NCBI GenBank assembly: GCA_934129785.1
Contig: CAKOWW010000001.1
Coordinates: 1-64,000, forward strand
Length of the DNA stretch: 64,000 nucleotides
Origin: an uncultured Clostridia bacterium
GTDB taxonomy: Bacteria; Bacillota; Clostridia; TANB77; CAG-508
Direction of reading: 5' to 3'
The notes beneath the pieces are model-generated. The model was not told the origin of the DNA. It worked only from the letters and a program-made list of their open reading frames with translations, and did no database searches. The position numbers were made by a program, and so were the translations under genes. Positions 27,101 to 36,000 of this stretch are shown here, in pieces (position 1 is the stretch's first letter; every line of letters starts with the position of its first letter).

Positions 27101-30100
27101 CAGAAAGTCCTGAAATAAATGAAGCAGTTGTGATTTTAGCTGGAAAATCAATTGAGATGACGGTAAAGGTAAAAACTAGTACTGTATTGGATTCAAAAGA
27201 AGTATCTAATTATGTAACAGTTGATGGAAACCATATAAAAACTGTAACATCAAATATTTCAAAATTCACATTAGTTGGAAAGTATAGTAATATAAACAAA
27301 GCTGATGATAATGACGATAAAAATAATGAAAATAATCAATCACAAAATAAAAATACAATTTCTGGTGTTGTATGGAAAGATGAAAATAAGGACGGTAAAA
27401 GAGATTCAGAAGAACAATTATTAAGTGGAGTTAAAGTTAAATTATATAATGTAAATACAAAAACATTGAGTCAAAAAAAAGACGGTACAGCACAAGAATT
27501 TCAAACAGATACAAATGGAAACTATAAGTTTACAAATGTTGAAAATGGTGAATATTGGGTGTTATTTGAATATGATACTAATCAATATGGAGTAACAGCA
27601 TATAAAAAGAGTGGAGTTTCAGAAAACTTGAATTCTGATGCAATTGAAAAGCAAGTTTCAATAAATGGCGTAGAGAAGAAAGTTGGACTTACAGATACGT
27701 TAAAAATTTCGGATTCTGGATATTCAAACATTGATATGGGACTTATATCAAATGGAACTTTTGATTTGAAATTAGATAAATATATAAGCAAAATTAATTT
27801 AAATATTCCAAATGGAAGTAAAGAATATACATATGACAATACTCAATTTGCAAAAATTGAAATAAAAGCGAAACAAATAAAAAATGCAAATATAACTATT
27901 GAATACAAAATAAAAATAACAAATGAAGGTGATATAGAGGGGTATGCAAGTCAAATAACTGATTATATTCCAAGTGGATATACAATGGATACTACTCAAA
28001 ATAGTGAATGGGTAAAAAATGATAATGGAACTATAACAAATAAGAGTTTATCTAGCGAATTTATAAAACCTGGTGAATCAAAAGAATTAACATTGATTCT
28101 AAAAAAACAACTTAGCGAAGATGATACAGGAAGTGTAAAAAATAGTGCAGAAATCACATCATGTAGAAATTCTTATGGCATTTCTGATAAAGATTCAATA
28201 CCAGGAAATAAAAAATCTGGTGAAGATGATTATTCAGAGGCAGAATTATTGATTTCAATTGAAACTGGTTTTGTAAAACATACAATAATGATTTTAATTA
28301 TAATAGTTGTATTGCTAATAGTATTTTTTATTAATAAATATTTTAGAAATAATAAGATTTTAAAAAAAGGTCTTAAGTCAATGGCAATTTTGCTTTTTAT
28401 GATTGGATTAATGACAACACAAGTATTTGCTGAAAAAGATATAAGAACAATTTATACAAAAAATGCCAATGGACAATGGGAAGAAGTAGGTGGATATTAT
28501 GAAGATAACAGACACAAGAGAAAATTTTATGAAGTAAGTGGATATGATTATGCAACTGGACATGCAATAATGAAAGCAGGATCTCCTACATACTATTGTG
28601 AGAGCCCACATGAGCATCAATGTACATATGGTGGTCATTATTATCATGATGGAGCTGATGAAGTACAGTATCATCATGATGTACAAGGTTCTCAAACAAA
28701 GGAAATAAAAAACATTGTAATAAGGCTGGATGAAAGCCAAGTTAAAACAGCAATTTTAAATAATGAATATAATATTGTTGGGCCGTATTATATAACAACA
28801 AATGTAACTGATTCATCAATTATTAGTGCAGAAATTTCTTATACAATTGATGGAAAATATTACATTGCGGGTACGGAAAGTATTGTTAATAAAAATGGAG
28901 AAAGTCAAAATTTTACTCTTAAGCCAAATGATAAATATGAATTTTATATAAAGGTCAGCAATGAAGTTGAGAAAATTAATAAAGATAGTAGATTATGTAT
29001 TAAATCTAAAAAAACAAGTAAGGTAACTGTTGACTATTATAATTATTGTAAACGTTACTGTATTAGGGTTAGTGATAAGAAAAATATTGGTAAGGGAAAG
29101 GAAGTAGCTCATGGAACCACAAAAGATAATACACAAGCTATGGGAACTTATGAATTACATAAGAGAACGGAGACTTTTGATTCTACAAATTATATCAATT
29201 TTCAAAAGGAGGTTCTTTTACAAGGAAAATTCGAACTACAAAAAAATGATGAAACAACAGGAAAACCACTAAGTAATATTGGCTTCACATTAAAAATGAC
29301 AGATGGTACAAAAGCAGGACAATATGTTGGAATAGATAAAAATGGAAATGCAACATATTCTGAGAATGCTGTAACATTAAGAACAGATGAAAACGGACAA
29401 ATTAAGATTAATTTTATGGAAAAAGGTAATTACGAACTAATTGAAACTTTTAATCCATATGAAGGATATGGAGACTTACCAAAAGTAATAAATTCTACCT
29501 TAAACATAAAAGCAGGAAGTACAACGAAAGTAAATGTAACCAACAAACGACAATACATTAACCTTTCTGGACATGTATGGGAAGACATTGCATGGTCAGT
29601 AGGAAAAGAAACATTCATAAATGAACTATATCATGGTGAATCAGGAGATACACAAGATAAAAAATTAGCAAACATAATAGTAAAACTTAAAGACAGTAAC
29701 GGCAATGAAATTGCAAAAACAACAACAGACTCAAATGGAAGCTATAAATTTAATAAAGTAGACATAGATAAATTAAGTGATTATCATATAGAATTTGAAT
29801 ATAATGGTATGAGTTATGAAAATGTAAGCAAAATTGAAACAAACTTATCAAATGGCTCAAAGGCAGCAGAAGGTGCAGAAAGAACAAAATTTAATAATAA
29901 ATTTACAACAATAGGAAAAGGAAAAGCATATGCTGGGGGAGATGATACAAGTTCTGTTGAATTAAAATATAATGAAGGAAATAATAAGAGTACAATTATT
30001 TTAGGAGATAATCCTCAATATGGATATAACGGAGGTAATAAACCACCAGTAAATGGTGTATATGACCAATATTTAATAAATTCAAGCACACAAAATGCAT

Positions 30101-32643
30101 ATGGTGGAAATCTTGACAAAATAAAATCAGCAGAACAAATAAGACAAGATGGCACAACAGAAATAACAGATATCAACTTAGGATTAAAAGAAAGAGAACA
30201 ACCAGATGTAGCTATTAACAAAGACTTGTACAGTGCAAGAGTACAAGTGGGAAATTATAACCATGTTTATAATTATGCAGACAGATATAAAAACATAGCA
30301 GGAGATAATATAACAGATCCAACAGTTAAATTTGGATTGAAATATGGAAATAAATCATATACAAGAGGATTATATGCATCAGATGTTGTGGCAGCTAAAA
30401 ATGGAGATACATCATTATCTGTAAATGTAATTTATGAGATATCTCTAAAAAATGAATCAACAAATTTAACATCAGTAATTAATAGATTAAATGAATATTA
30501 TGATTCAAAATACGAATTCGTAAAAATTGGTAATGATGTTGAAAATGGCTATGTCGTAGATAATGCAATAGCAAATGGTCTAGGAGATGTAAATGGTGAT
30601 GGTAAAATTAATTACCTAGATGCAATTTTGGTATTAAGATATGTAAATGGACTTACAGATTTAACATCAGATCAAAAAATAAAAGCAGATTTTAATTATG
30701 ATGGGAAAATTACAGAAGATGATGCAAAAGCAATATTAGAATATGATGCTGGTAAAGGTGAAAGAGCAACAGCAGAAGAAAACGGTTATACATATACTTC
30801 AGTTTACACAGGAATAACAATACCACCACAAAGTGAAAGAAAGATTTATATTGAGCTAAAAGTTAAACCAGAAGAAATATACAAACTATTAGACAAAACA
30901 GATAATTCTGATAGAAATCCAACTGAAGTAAAATTAGACAATATTGTCGAAATTGCATCATATGGAACTAAAGATAAAGATAATGATACATATGCTGGAA
31001 TTGATGTTGACGCACAACCAGGAAATACAGATGTAACTAAACAAGTCACTTGGGAAGATGATACAGATAAAGCACCAGGACTTCTTCTAAAACTACAAGA
31101 AGAAAGAAAAGCAAATGGTATAGTATTTGAAGACAATACTGAAGAGCAATCTGATGGAACAAGAAAAGGTGATGGCTTGTATAATAGCACAGACGGGAAA
31201 GACACAGTTGTACCAAATGTAAAAGTACGTCTTGCTGATGAAGAAGGAAACACAGTTCAAACATATGAATATAATAAAGATACAGGAAAATATGACAAGA
31301 AAAATGCAGAAACAACAACTGATAATCAAGGACAATATACAATAATTGGATTTTTACCAGGAAATTATCACTTAGAATATGAATGGGGCGGTGAAAATCA
31401 CAATGTATATGACTACAAATCAACAACAGTAGACAAAAATAGATGGGAAAATGTAACTAATGAAAACAATTTAGAGTGGTATAAAAACAATCCAGATATT
31501 AGATATTCAGATGCGGTAGACAACTATCAAAGAAGAGAAGAAATAGACAAACAATATAAAACTGTAACAAATGGTACAAAATCTGATTATAATAACAGTA
31601 AATCAAGTGAAAAAATGACAGCTACAACACCTAACTTTGTAGTAAATCTAGAATATAATACAGGATCAACTAACAATAGAGATGAATATAAACTAAATGA
31701 TGATGGAAGCGTAAAAATAGACGAAAATGGATATGCAGTTAAAAAAGATGGTTATAAAAATGAACTTATAAATATTGATTTTGGTATTGCAAAAAGAGCT
31801 AAACAAGAATTAGAATTAACAAAATATGTTAAAGAAGTAAAACTTTCATTAGCAAATGGTAATGTTTTACTAGATAGTAGAAGAGATAATGCAGATTCTA
31901 AATTTGAGAACACTAAATATATGGCTAGTGTTCCAAAATCAAATGGTGCAAATGAACAAATAAAAGTTGAAATTGATAGCGAAATAATACAAGGAGCTTC
32001 ACTAAAACTTACATATGGATTTAAAGTAGAAAATACAAGTGAGGTTGATTACAATGATCAGGCATTCTACTTATATGGTGAAAAACCAAGTGATATTAGC
32101 AAAGTTATTACATTAAAACCAACTAAAATTGTAGATTATACAGATGGAAAATTAGTTATAAATGATGATAATTCATGGGAGATAGTAAATGTAAATGGCT
32201 TGATAAATACAAATGATAAAAAGCAAAATTATATTAATGATGATGTAAAAGCATATGTTACAAATATTACAAAAATTTTAGTTTACAAATCAGACAAAGC
32301 TTTATATCCAACAAAACTAGGACAAAACGAAAATAGTTTTGAAATTAATATAACAGGATCAAAATTATTAGCAAATACATCTGATGAAACATTAATTGAA
32401 AATAATGCTGAAATAATTGAAACAGCAAAAACAGGTGGATCAATGATTACAACAACACCAGGAAATTATGTACCAACAGACTCAGCAACATTTGAAAAAG
32501 ATAGTTCATCAGCAGAAAATGTAGTAATATTACCACCAACAGGTTTAGCAACATATACAATTGAATGGATAGTGCTAATATTAAGTTCATTAGGAATATT
32601 GATGGCCGGAATAATTTTGATTAAAAAATATGTTCTTAAATGA
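24190..32643 (+). CDS. Fused giant surface protein A2-B2 with internal signal peptide and dockerin
   Basis: A 2,817-residue reading frame joining an A-type and a B-type surface protein. The A2 part has a signal peptide (ends near MVIA-SE), Ig-like and DUF11 modules, a TDEK micro-repeat (about 573-584), an SdrD-B-like domain (about 1057-1170), ISIETG (about 1354-1359) and a membrane helix (about 1365-1383). A basic loop (KYFRNNKILKKGLKS) follows, then a second signal sequence from M1398 with cleavage predicted after VFA1414. B2 follows: a His/Cys-rich segment (1458-1496) replaces the thioester-like domain; SpaA-type domain (about 1679-1792), SdrD-B-like (about 1793-1910), one dockerin-like segment (2130-2188), another SdrD-B-like (about 2309-2400), then LPPTG (2781-2785), helix and KKYVLK. 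Pairs 1 and 3 are separate genes, so the fusion is recent or an assembly artefact. Confidence 0.8.
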   Translation: MLRISEKVKKMGKNLISILVLLMMLLSNSSMVIASEILENAQNESPKEIAEAELIKYSNYKVQDKKGSLIKFKLTTGVEYPEDAQTYNLKKSVILLNMPLLKNKFPESVTVVSDNAQTKKDENQFTYVYDKETGALQINIGNQNIGENSKEIKNECQIICNYDEATYEEEDTKKEASIQIVAQSYIDNEEENVYTAKNDINFNLQEKNETVISASLGIEPIYDGYIKCNKVNGTDYETTYKEETNIDIGCKVETLELNVIQENQYLNSNNEVIDGLDGINYKSTKVNKQNVLDIVGDDGALIIVTDTGDILKRVNKDTEENDVEIQYDENTKKVSFMLLSVKKPGTLKIENIKSLPANIGANVSRIKTKQSETVYDYGTDNPNSGMQVPNAHYDEIGTQEVIQEIQKSTSNVEVEINNNNMTNGATNDVTITATLQSDSPQYELYRNPKIQIELPEDVEKVVLGDVSLVHTDELSVKNAQILEGSNGKKSVIIELSGTQTKYIGDSINKGINVIIPVKLILKNDIESKKASIKIAYANEVLSGNKYVSEQKNANDIEVNIVSVTKEPDSSGKTDEKTDEKTDEKADGELNEDKNNNSSTSKDIDSNNIELSAYAQIGSKKLSNGDSIHETEIIKYVVEVKNTSNKKMTNVKIDSQIPEGTVYATINRGSYYWEDYTYEQDTSKKDYSFEAETLEPGETKRGFYEVVINKLDDNITEKNISNKISIVSGGKEIKSVILENKIIKAKLKVYLRSYIGRDAKNSFWYYLDIVNTSNEDIKNIELKSNKLQKEINVVESNYYEDNESTGTGEFGKFEDSVESGTMSGVNAGNTRTILIKIKAQNFDENVNEVPITMSFEANIKDSNETYYSNENRRTAYPEYVTAQITSDKEGEKVQAGEIVTYKLKISNPSKIRTYVNIKDKLPTSSVQGITASYTMFDLKDDDAEETCYDIDAEANMEYTPKKIERDIHVSNAESPEINEAVVILAGKSIEMTVKVKTSTVLDSKEVSNYVTVDGNHIKTVTSNISKFTLVGKYSNINKADDNDDKNNENNQSQNKNTISGVVWKDENKDGKRDSEEQLLSGVKVKLYNVNTKTLSQKKDGTAQEFQTDTNGNYKFTNVENGEYWVLFEYDTNQYGVTAYKKSGVSENLNSDAIEKQVSINGVEKKVGLTDTLKISDSGYSNIDMGLISNGTFDLKLDKYISKINLNIPNGSKEYTYDNTQFAKIEIKAKQIKNANITIEYKIKITNEGDIEGYASQITDYIPSGYTMDTTQNSEWVKNDNGTITNKSLSSEFIKPGESKELTLILKKQLSEDDTGSVKNSAEITSCRNSYGISDKDSIPGNKKSGEDDYSEAELLISIETGFVKHTIMILIIIVVLLIVFFINKYFRNNKILKKGLKSMAILLFMIGLMTTQVFAEKDIRTIYTKNANGQWEEVGGYYEDNRHKRKFYEVSGYDYATGHAIMKAGSPTYYCESPHEHQCTYGGHYYHDGADEVQYHHDVQGSQTKEIKNIVIRLDESQVKTAILNNEYNIVGPYYITTNVTDSSIISAEISYTIDGKYYIAGTESIVNKNGESQNFTLKPNDKYEFYIKVSNEVEKINKDSRLCIKSKKTSKVTVDYYNYCKRYCIRVSDKKNIGKGKEVAHGTTKDNTQAMGTYELHKRTETFDSTNYINFQKEVLLQGKFELQKNDETTGKPLSNIGFTLKMTDGTKAGQYVGIDKNGNATYSENAVTLRTDENGQIKINFMEKGNYELIETFNPYEGYGDLPKVINSTLNIKAGSTTKVNVTNKRQYINLSGHVWEDIAWSVGKETFINELYHGESGDTQDKKLANIIVKLKDSNGNEIAKTTTDSNGSYKFNKVDIDKLSDYHIEFEYNGMSYENVSKIETNLSNGSKAAEGAERTKFNNKFTTIGKGKAYAGGDDTSSVELKYNEGNNKSTIILGDNPQYGYNGGNKPPVNGVYDQYLINSSTQNAYGGNLDKIKSAEQIRQDGTTEITDINLGLKEREQPDVAINKDLYSARVQVGNYNHVYNYADRYKNIAGDNITDPTVKFGLKYGNKSYTRGLYASDVVAAKNGDTSLSVNVIYEISLKNESTNLTSVINRLNEYYDSKYEFVKIGNDVENGYVVDNAIANGLGDVNGDGKINYLDAILVLRYVNGLTDLTSDQKIKADFNYDGKITEDDAKAILEYDAGKGERATAEENGYTYTSVYTGITIPPQSERKIYIELKVKPEEIYKLLDKTDNSDRNPTEVKLDNIVEIASYGTKDKDNDTYAGIDVDAQPGNTDVTKQVTWEDDTDKAPGLLLKLQEERKANGIVFEDNTEEQSDGTRKGDGLYNSTDGKDTVVPNVKVRLADEEGNTVQTYEYNKDTGKYDKKNAETTTDNQGQYTIIGFLPGNYHLEYEWGGENHNVYDYKSTTVDKNRWENVTNENNLEWYKNNPDIRYSDAVDNYQRREEIDKQYKTVTNGTKSDYNNSKSSEKMTATTPNFVVNLEYNTGSTNNRDEYKLNDDGSVKIDENGYAVKKDGYKNELINIDFGIAKRAKQELELTKYVKEVKLSLANGNVLLDSRRDNADSKFENTKYMASVPKSNGANEQIKVEIDSEIIQGASLKLTYGFKVENTSEVDYNDQAFYLYGEKPSDISKVITLKPTKIVDYTDGKLVINDDNSWEIVNVNGLINTNDKKQNYINDDVKAYVTNITKILVYKSDKALYPTKLGQNENSFEINITGSKLLANTSDETLIENNAEIIETAKTGGSMITTTPGNYVPTDSATFEKDSSSAENVVILPPTGLATYTIEWIVLILSSLGILMAGIILIKKYVLK
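25906..25941 (+). repeat. 12-bp tandem repeat encoding TDEK
   Basis: Three tandem copies of ACAGA(T/C)GA(A/G)AA(G/A), followed by a degenerate fourth. It lies in the linker between two Ig-like modules of A2 and could change linker length by slippage. Confidence 0.7.
28359..28383 (+). other. A2-B2 fusion junction with A7 tract and internal start
   Basis: The in-frame heptamer T TTA AAA is followed by more A, giving A7 at 28362-28368. A shift of -1 (or one extra A) would read AGG TCT TAA, ending A2 at 28376. ATG 28381 then lies 4 bases later, with AAAAGG 10 bases upstream. This recreates the spacing of A3-B3, where the stop ends at 37348 and GTG starts at 37353. Three outcomes are possible: fused, split by mutation, or split by slippage. 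Confidence 0.65.
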
Positions 32644-32713
32644 TTATATAATTTAATTAAATAAAAAGTTACGCTGTATAGTAAATTAAGCGAGTAAATG
32701 AGGAAAGTTAAAC
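32644..32713. other. 3' region of pair 2
   Basis: No gene and no clear terminator with a U tract directly after the A2-B2 stop. The strong palindrome at 32,739 may serve instead. Confidence 0.4.
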
Positions 32714-32826
32714 GACTTACCCTGTGAGGTCTTGTGAGAATAGAGTAGAAAAATTTTATTAAATAAAATTTTTCTACTCTATTCGATTAATTGCGGTGAA
32801 GATTTACGCAATAAAGCAATACAGGG
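32714..32826 (+). ncRNA. Candidate structured RNA with pseudoknot upstream of pair 3
   Basis: Stem GACTT (32714-32718) / AGGTC (32727-32731) encloses a loop whose CCCTGT (32720-32725) is complementary to ACAGGG (32821-32826). Between them are a 22-bp perfect palindromic hairpin (32739-32783) and a hairpin TTGCG (32791-32795) / CGCAA (32807-32811). No known riboswitch class was recognised. It could also be a transcription terminator region of pair 2. Confidence 0.4.
32739..32783. repeat. 22-bp perfect inverted repeat
   Basis: Arms 32739-32760 and 32762-32783 are exact reverse complements separated by one base. A T tract is inside the stem, not after it, so it is not a classical terminator in either direction. 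Confidence 0.85.
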
Positions 32827-32919
32827 AAAATAAGGTGTAAAAAAACAAAAAATGTTGAAAAATGTAATAAAAATGTTAAATAAACTTAAAGAAACATATA
32901 AAAAAAGCCAAAAACTTAT

Positions 32920-32939
32920 ATCCCTAAAGGGATTTTTTT
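32920..32939 (+). terminator. Short terminator or attenuator upstream of pair 3
   Basis: ATCCC TAAA GGGAT followed by T6, about 100 bp before the A3 start. It lies within the segment conserved with the upstream region of pair 2. Depending on where transcription begins, it is an attenuator of A3-B3 or a terminator of an upstream transcript. Confidence 0.6.
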
Positions 32940-33040
32940 GCATCTTGTAATATTTTAAAAACCTGTAATATATTGGCATTGCTATACTTTAAAAAAAAAT
33001 GTATTATATGAATAAAATAAAGTCGAGTCAGGAGGTAGAA

Positions 33041-36000
33041 ATGAAAAAAACTATACAAATAAAAATGTTAATAGGCATAATAGCAATACTTCTTATAAGT
33101 ATAATAGTTTTGGGAATAGATAGCAAAAAAATCAATACTGTATTATCAGGCATGATACAAAGTTTTGCAGGAGAAAAAGAAGAAAATAATATAGAAATGA
33201 AACAGGAAATTGAAAAATATTTCGTTACAGAAGATTCAACAATTTTGCAACAAAAAATTGAATTAACAGAAAAAAAGACACAAGCAAAACAAGAAAGCCA
33301 AAAGGTTGAAATAAATATACCTGAAATGCAAGAAGAAATTCCTAACTCAGTAACAATATTAAAAAATGGGGAAAAAATAGATGAGAGCAAATATGTAATT
33401 AATCAAGACAGTCAAAAAATAGAAATAAATTCACAAGAACAAGAAAATACAACATATAAAATAATATATAAATATTCAAAACTAGATAGAGTAGAGCAAA
33501 CAATAGAATTAAATACTCGTGTAAGTTATAAATTAGAAGATCAAGACGAAAGTGGATTTGCAGATTCTAAAAATGTAAATTTACAAGAATATATTGGAAG
33601 TAATATATCCTATATAGAAAATTATAAAAGTAACATATATAAGGGTAATTTATATGAAAAAAAGAATGAGACCGGATATATGCAAAATTACAATTTAGAA
33701 ATTTCTGATGCGAAAAATATAGAAGGAATTCATATAAAAGAAGAATCAAACGAAAAAACATATTATAAACAGACTCTATTAAATAAAGATAATTTAATAA
33801 ATATATTAGGTGAAGACTTTGAAATACAAATAAAAAAAGATGAAAATGAGGAAATAACAACATTAAACAAGGATACAGAGGCAGATGAGAACGGAAATAT
33901 AAAAATAGAGTACGAAAATGTAAAGAAAATAGAAATGAGTATAACAAAACCAATAAATGCTGGAGAATTAAAAATACGAAATAGTAAAGCAATCCAAAGT
34001 GATACAGGATTAAGTAGAGAACAAATAAAAAATTGGAATGTTATAGAAGAAAAAATTACAATTAATGAAAGTGAATTTAAAAGTAGTAATGAACTAAAGG
34101 AGACAACAACACAAGCAAAACTTGAAATTAATAAAACAAATTGGACAACAATGTCTAAAAATGAAAATATTGAAATAGGGGTAACACTTGAATCAAGTAA
34201 TAACACTCAAGATTTATATAAAAATCCAACAGTAAAACTAGAATTGCCAAAAGATATTGAAGATATAGAAATTAATAATATAAGTAAATTATATGGAGAC
34301 GAATTTGAAATTGTTAAAGCATATAATTCAGAAGAAAATGGTAGAAAATATATTTTCTTGCAACTAAATGGCGAACAATTAGAATATAAAGAAAAGGCAA
34401 TTGATGGAACAAAAATTGTAGTTAATGCAAATATCACTTTAAATAAAAAAATGACTAATAAAAAAGATACTATAAAACTTATTTATACAAATGAACAGGC
34501 AAATGGATATGCTAATGAAAACGGAGAAATAACACAAGAAATAGATATAATCTCACCAAAAGAAATAATTACTGTAAACAAGATAAGTGAACTTGGAATT
34601 GAAACAATAGGAGAAGATGAAATTGTAAGTAAAGAAATTTCAAGAGGAGATAAGAAAAAGACAATAAATGTAGAATCGCAAATTATTAGTAATTACGATT
34701 CAAAAATAAAAAATGTTTCAGTAATTGGAAATTTTGCAACAGATGGAAAAGTTATGATTGGTGATGAAGAGAAAGAAAACAATTTGGGAATAACATTAAG
34801 TAGTGAAATATCTGTATTAGAAAATGAAAATAAAAACATACAAATATATTATACTGAAAACTCAAACCCAAGTAATGATTTAAGTGATAAAAATAATCAA
34901 TGGACAAATGATTTATCAAGCATAAAAAATCCAAGAAAATATTTAGTAACAATTAATGAATTAAATAAAGACGATATTATAACATTAAAATATCAAGAAG
35001 AAATACCAGGAAACCTAAAATATAATCAACAGGCTTTCCATGGATATAATATTTTATACACTAAAGAAGATACACAAGAATTAGGTAGTGCCAAAGCTAC
35101 AACTATAAATATAAATTCTGGAAGAGGGCCAGTTATAGAAGCAAAAATTTCGGCAAATGTTAACAATCAAGCTGTAAATAATGGTGATATTTTAAAAGCA
35201 GGAGAAGAAATTAATTATGAAATAACATTAGAAAATGTTGGAACTGAGACAGCTAAAAATGTTAAAGCTATAATGAGTGTCCCTGAAAATACTAAAATAA
35301 AAAACAACGAAAGTAATGAGAAAACAATTGAAGCAATAAATGCAGGAGAAAGTAAAGTTGTTTCATTTACTGTTAGAATAAATGACGATATTTCTTCAGA
35401 GATAAATATTATTGCAAAGGCACAAATAGAGTACAATGGTTTAACAATAAAAACTGAGGAATGTAGCAATAAGGCAATTCCAGCGAGCATAGTAGGAGAA
35501 ATAAAATGTATATCAGATATAAAATCATTTAGAGAAGGAGATGTAATTCAATACAAATTATATATAGAAAATAAAACAGACGAAGAACAGAAGAATTTAA
35601 CATTAAATTGGAATTTACCAGATTATGCTAAAATTACATCTCAAGGATTAATAGATGATACTACTGGATTTGCTGGTAAACTATTCTCTAATGATAAAGT
35701 AATCAATTTACCAGATTTACCTGCAAAAAGCAAAATTGGAATAATACTAGAAGTTAAATTGGAAAATGTAAAGAAAAGCGAAGTTTTATCAATATCTGCA
35801 GATATTAAGCAAGGCGATGAAACATTTAGAATTGGGAAAACGGAAGAATTAACTGTTTATTGTACAAATAATTTTGAAATAAAAATGAGTGCAAATAAAG
35901 AAAATGAATATGTAAAACCGGGAGATGAAATAGATTACAGAATAGAAATTATTAATAACAATGATCCAGATGCATATGTTGGAAAAACTTATCCGATAAG

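Noticed and set aside
32960..32988. Sigma-54-like promoter (TTGGCATTGC) upstream of A3
   Set aside because: The GG and GC dinucleotides are only a few bases apart instead of the required spacing, so it cannot be a -24/-12 promoter.
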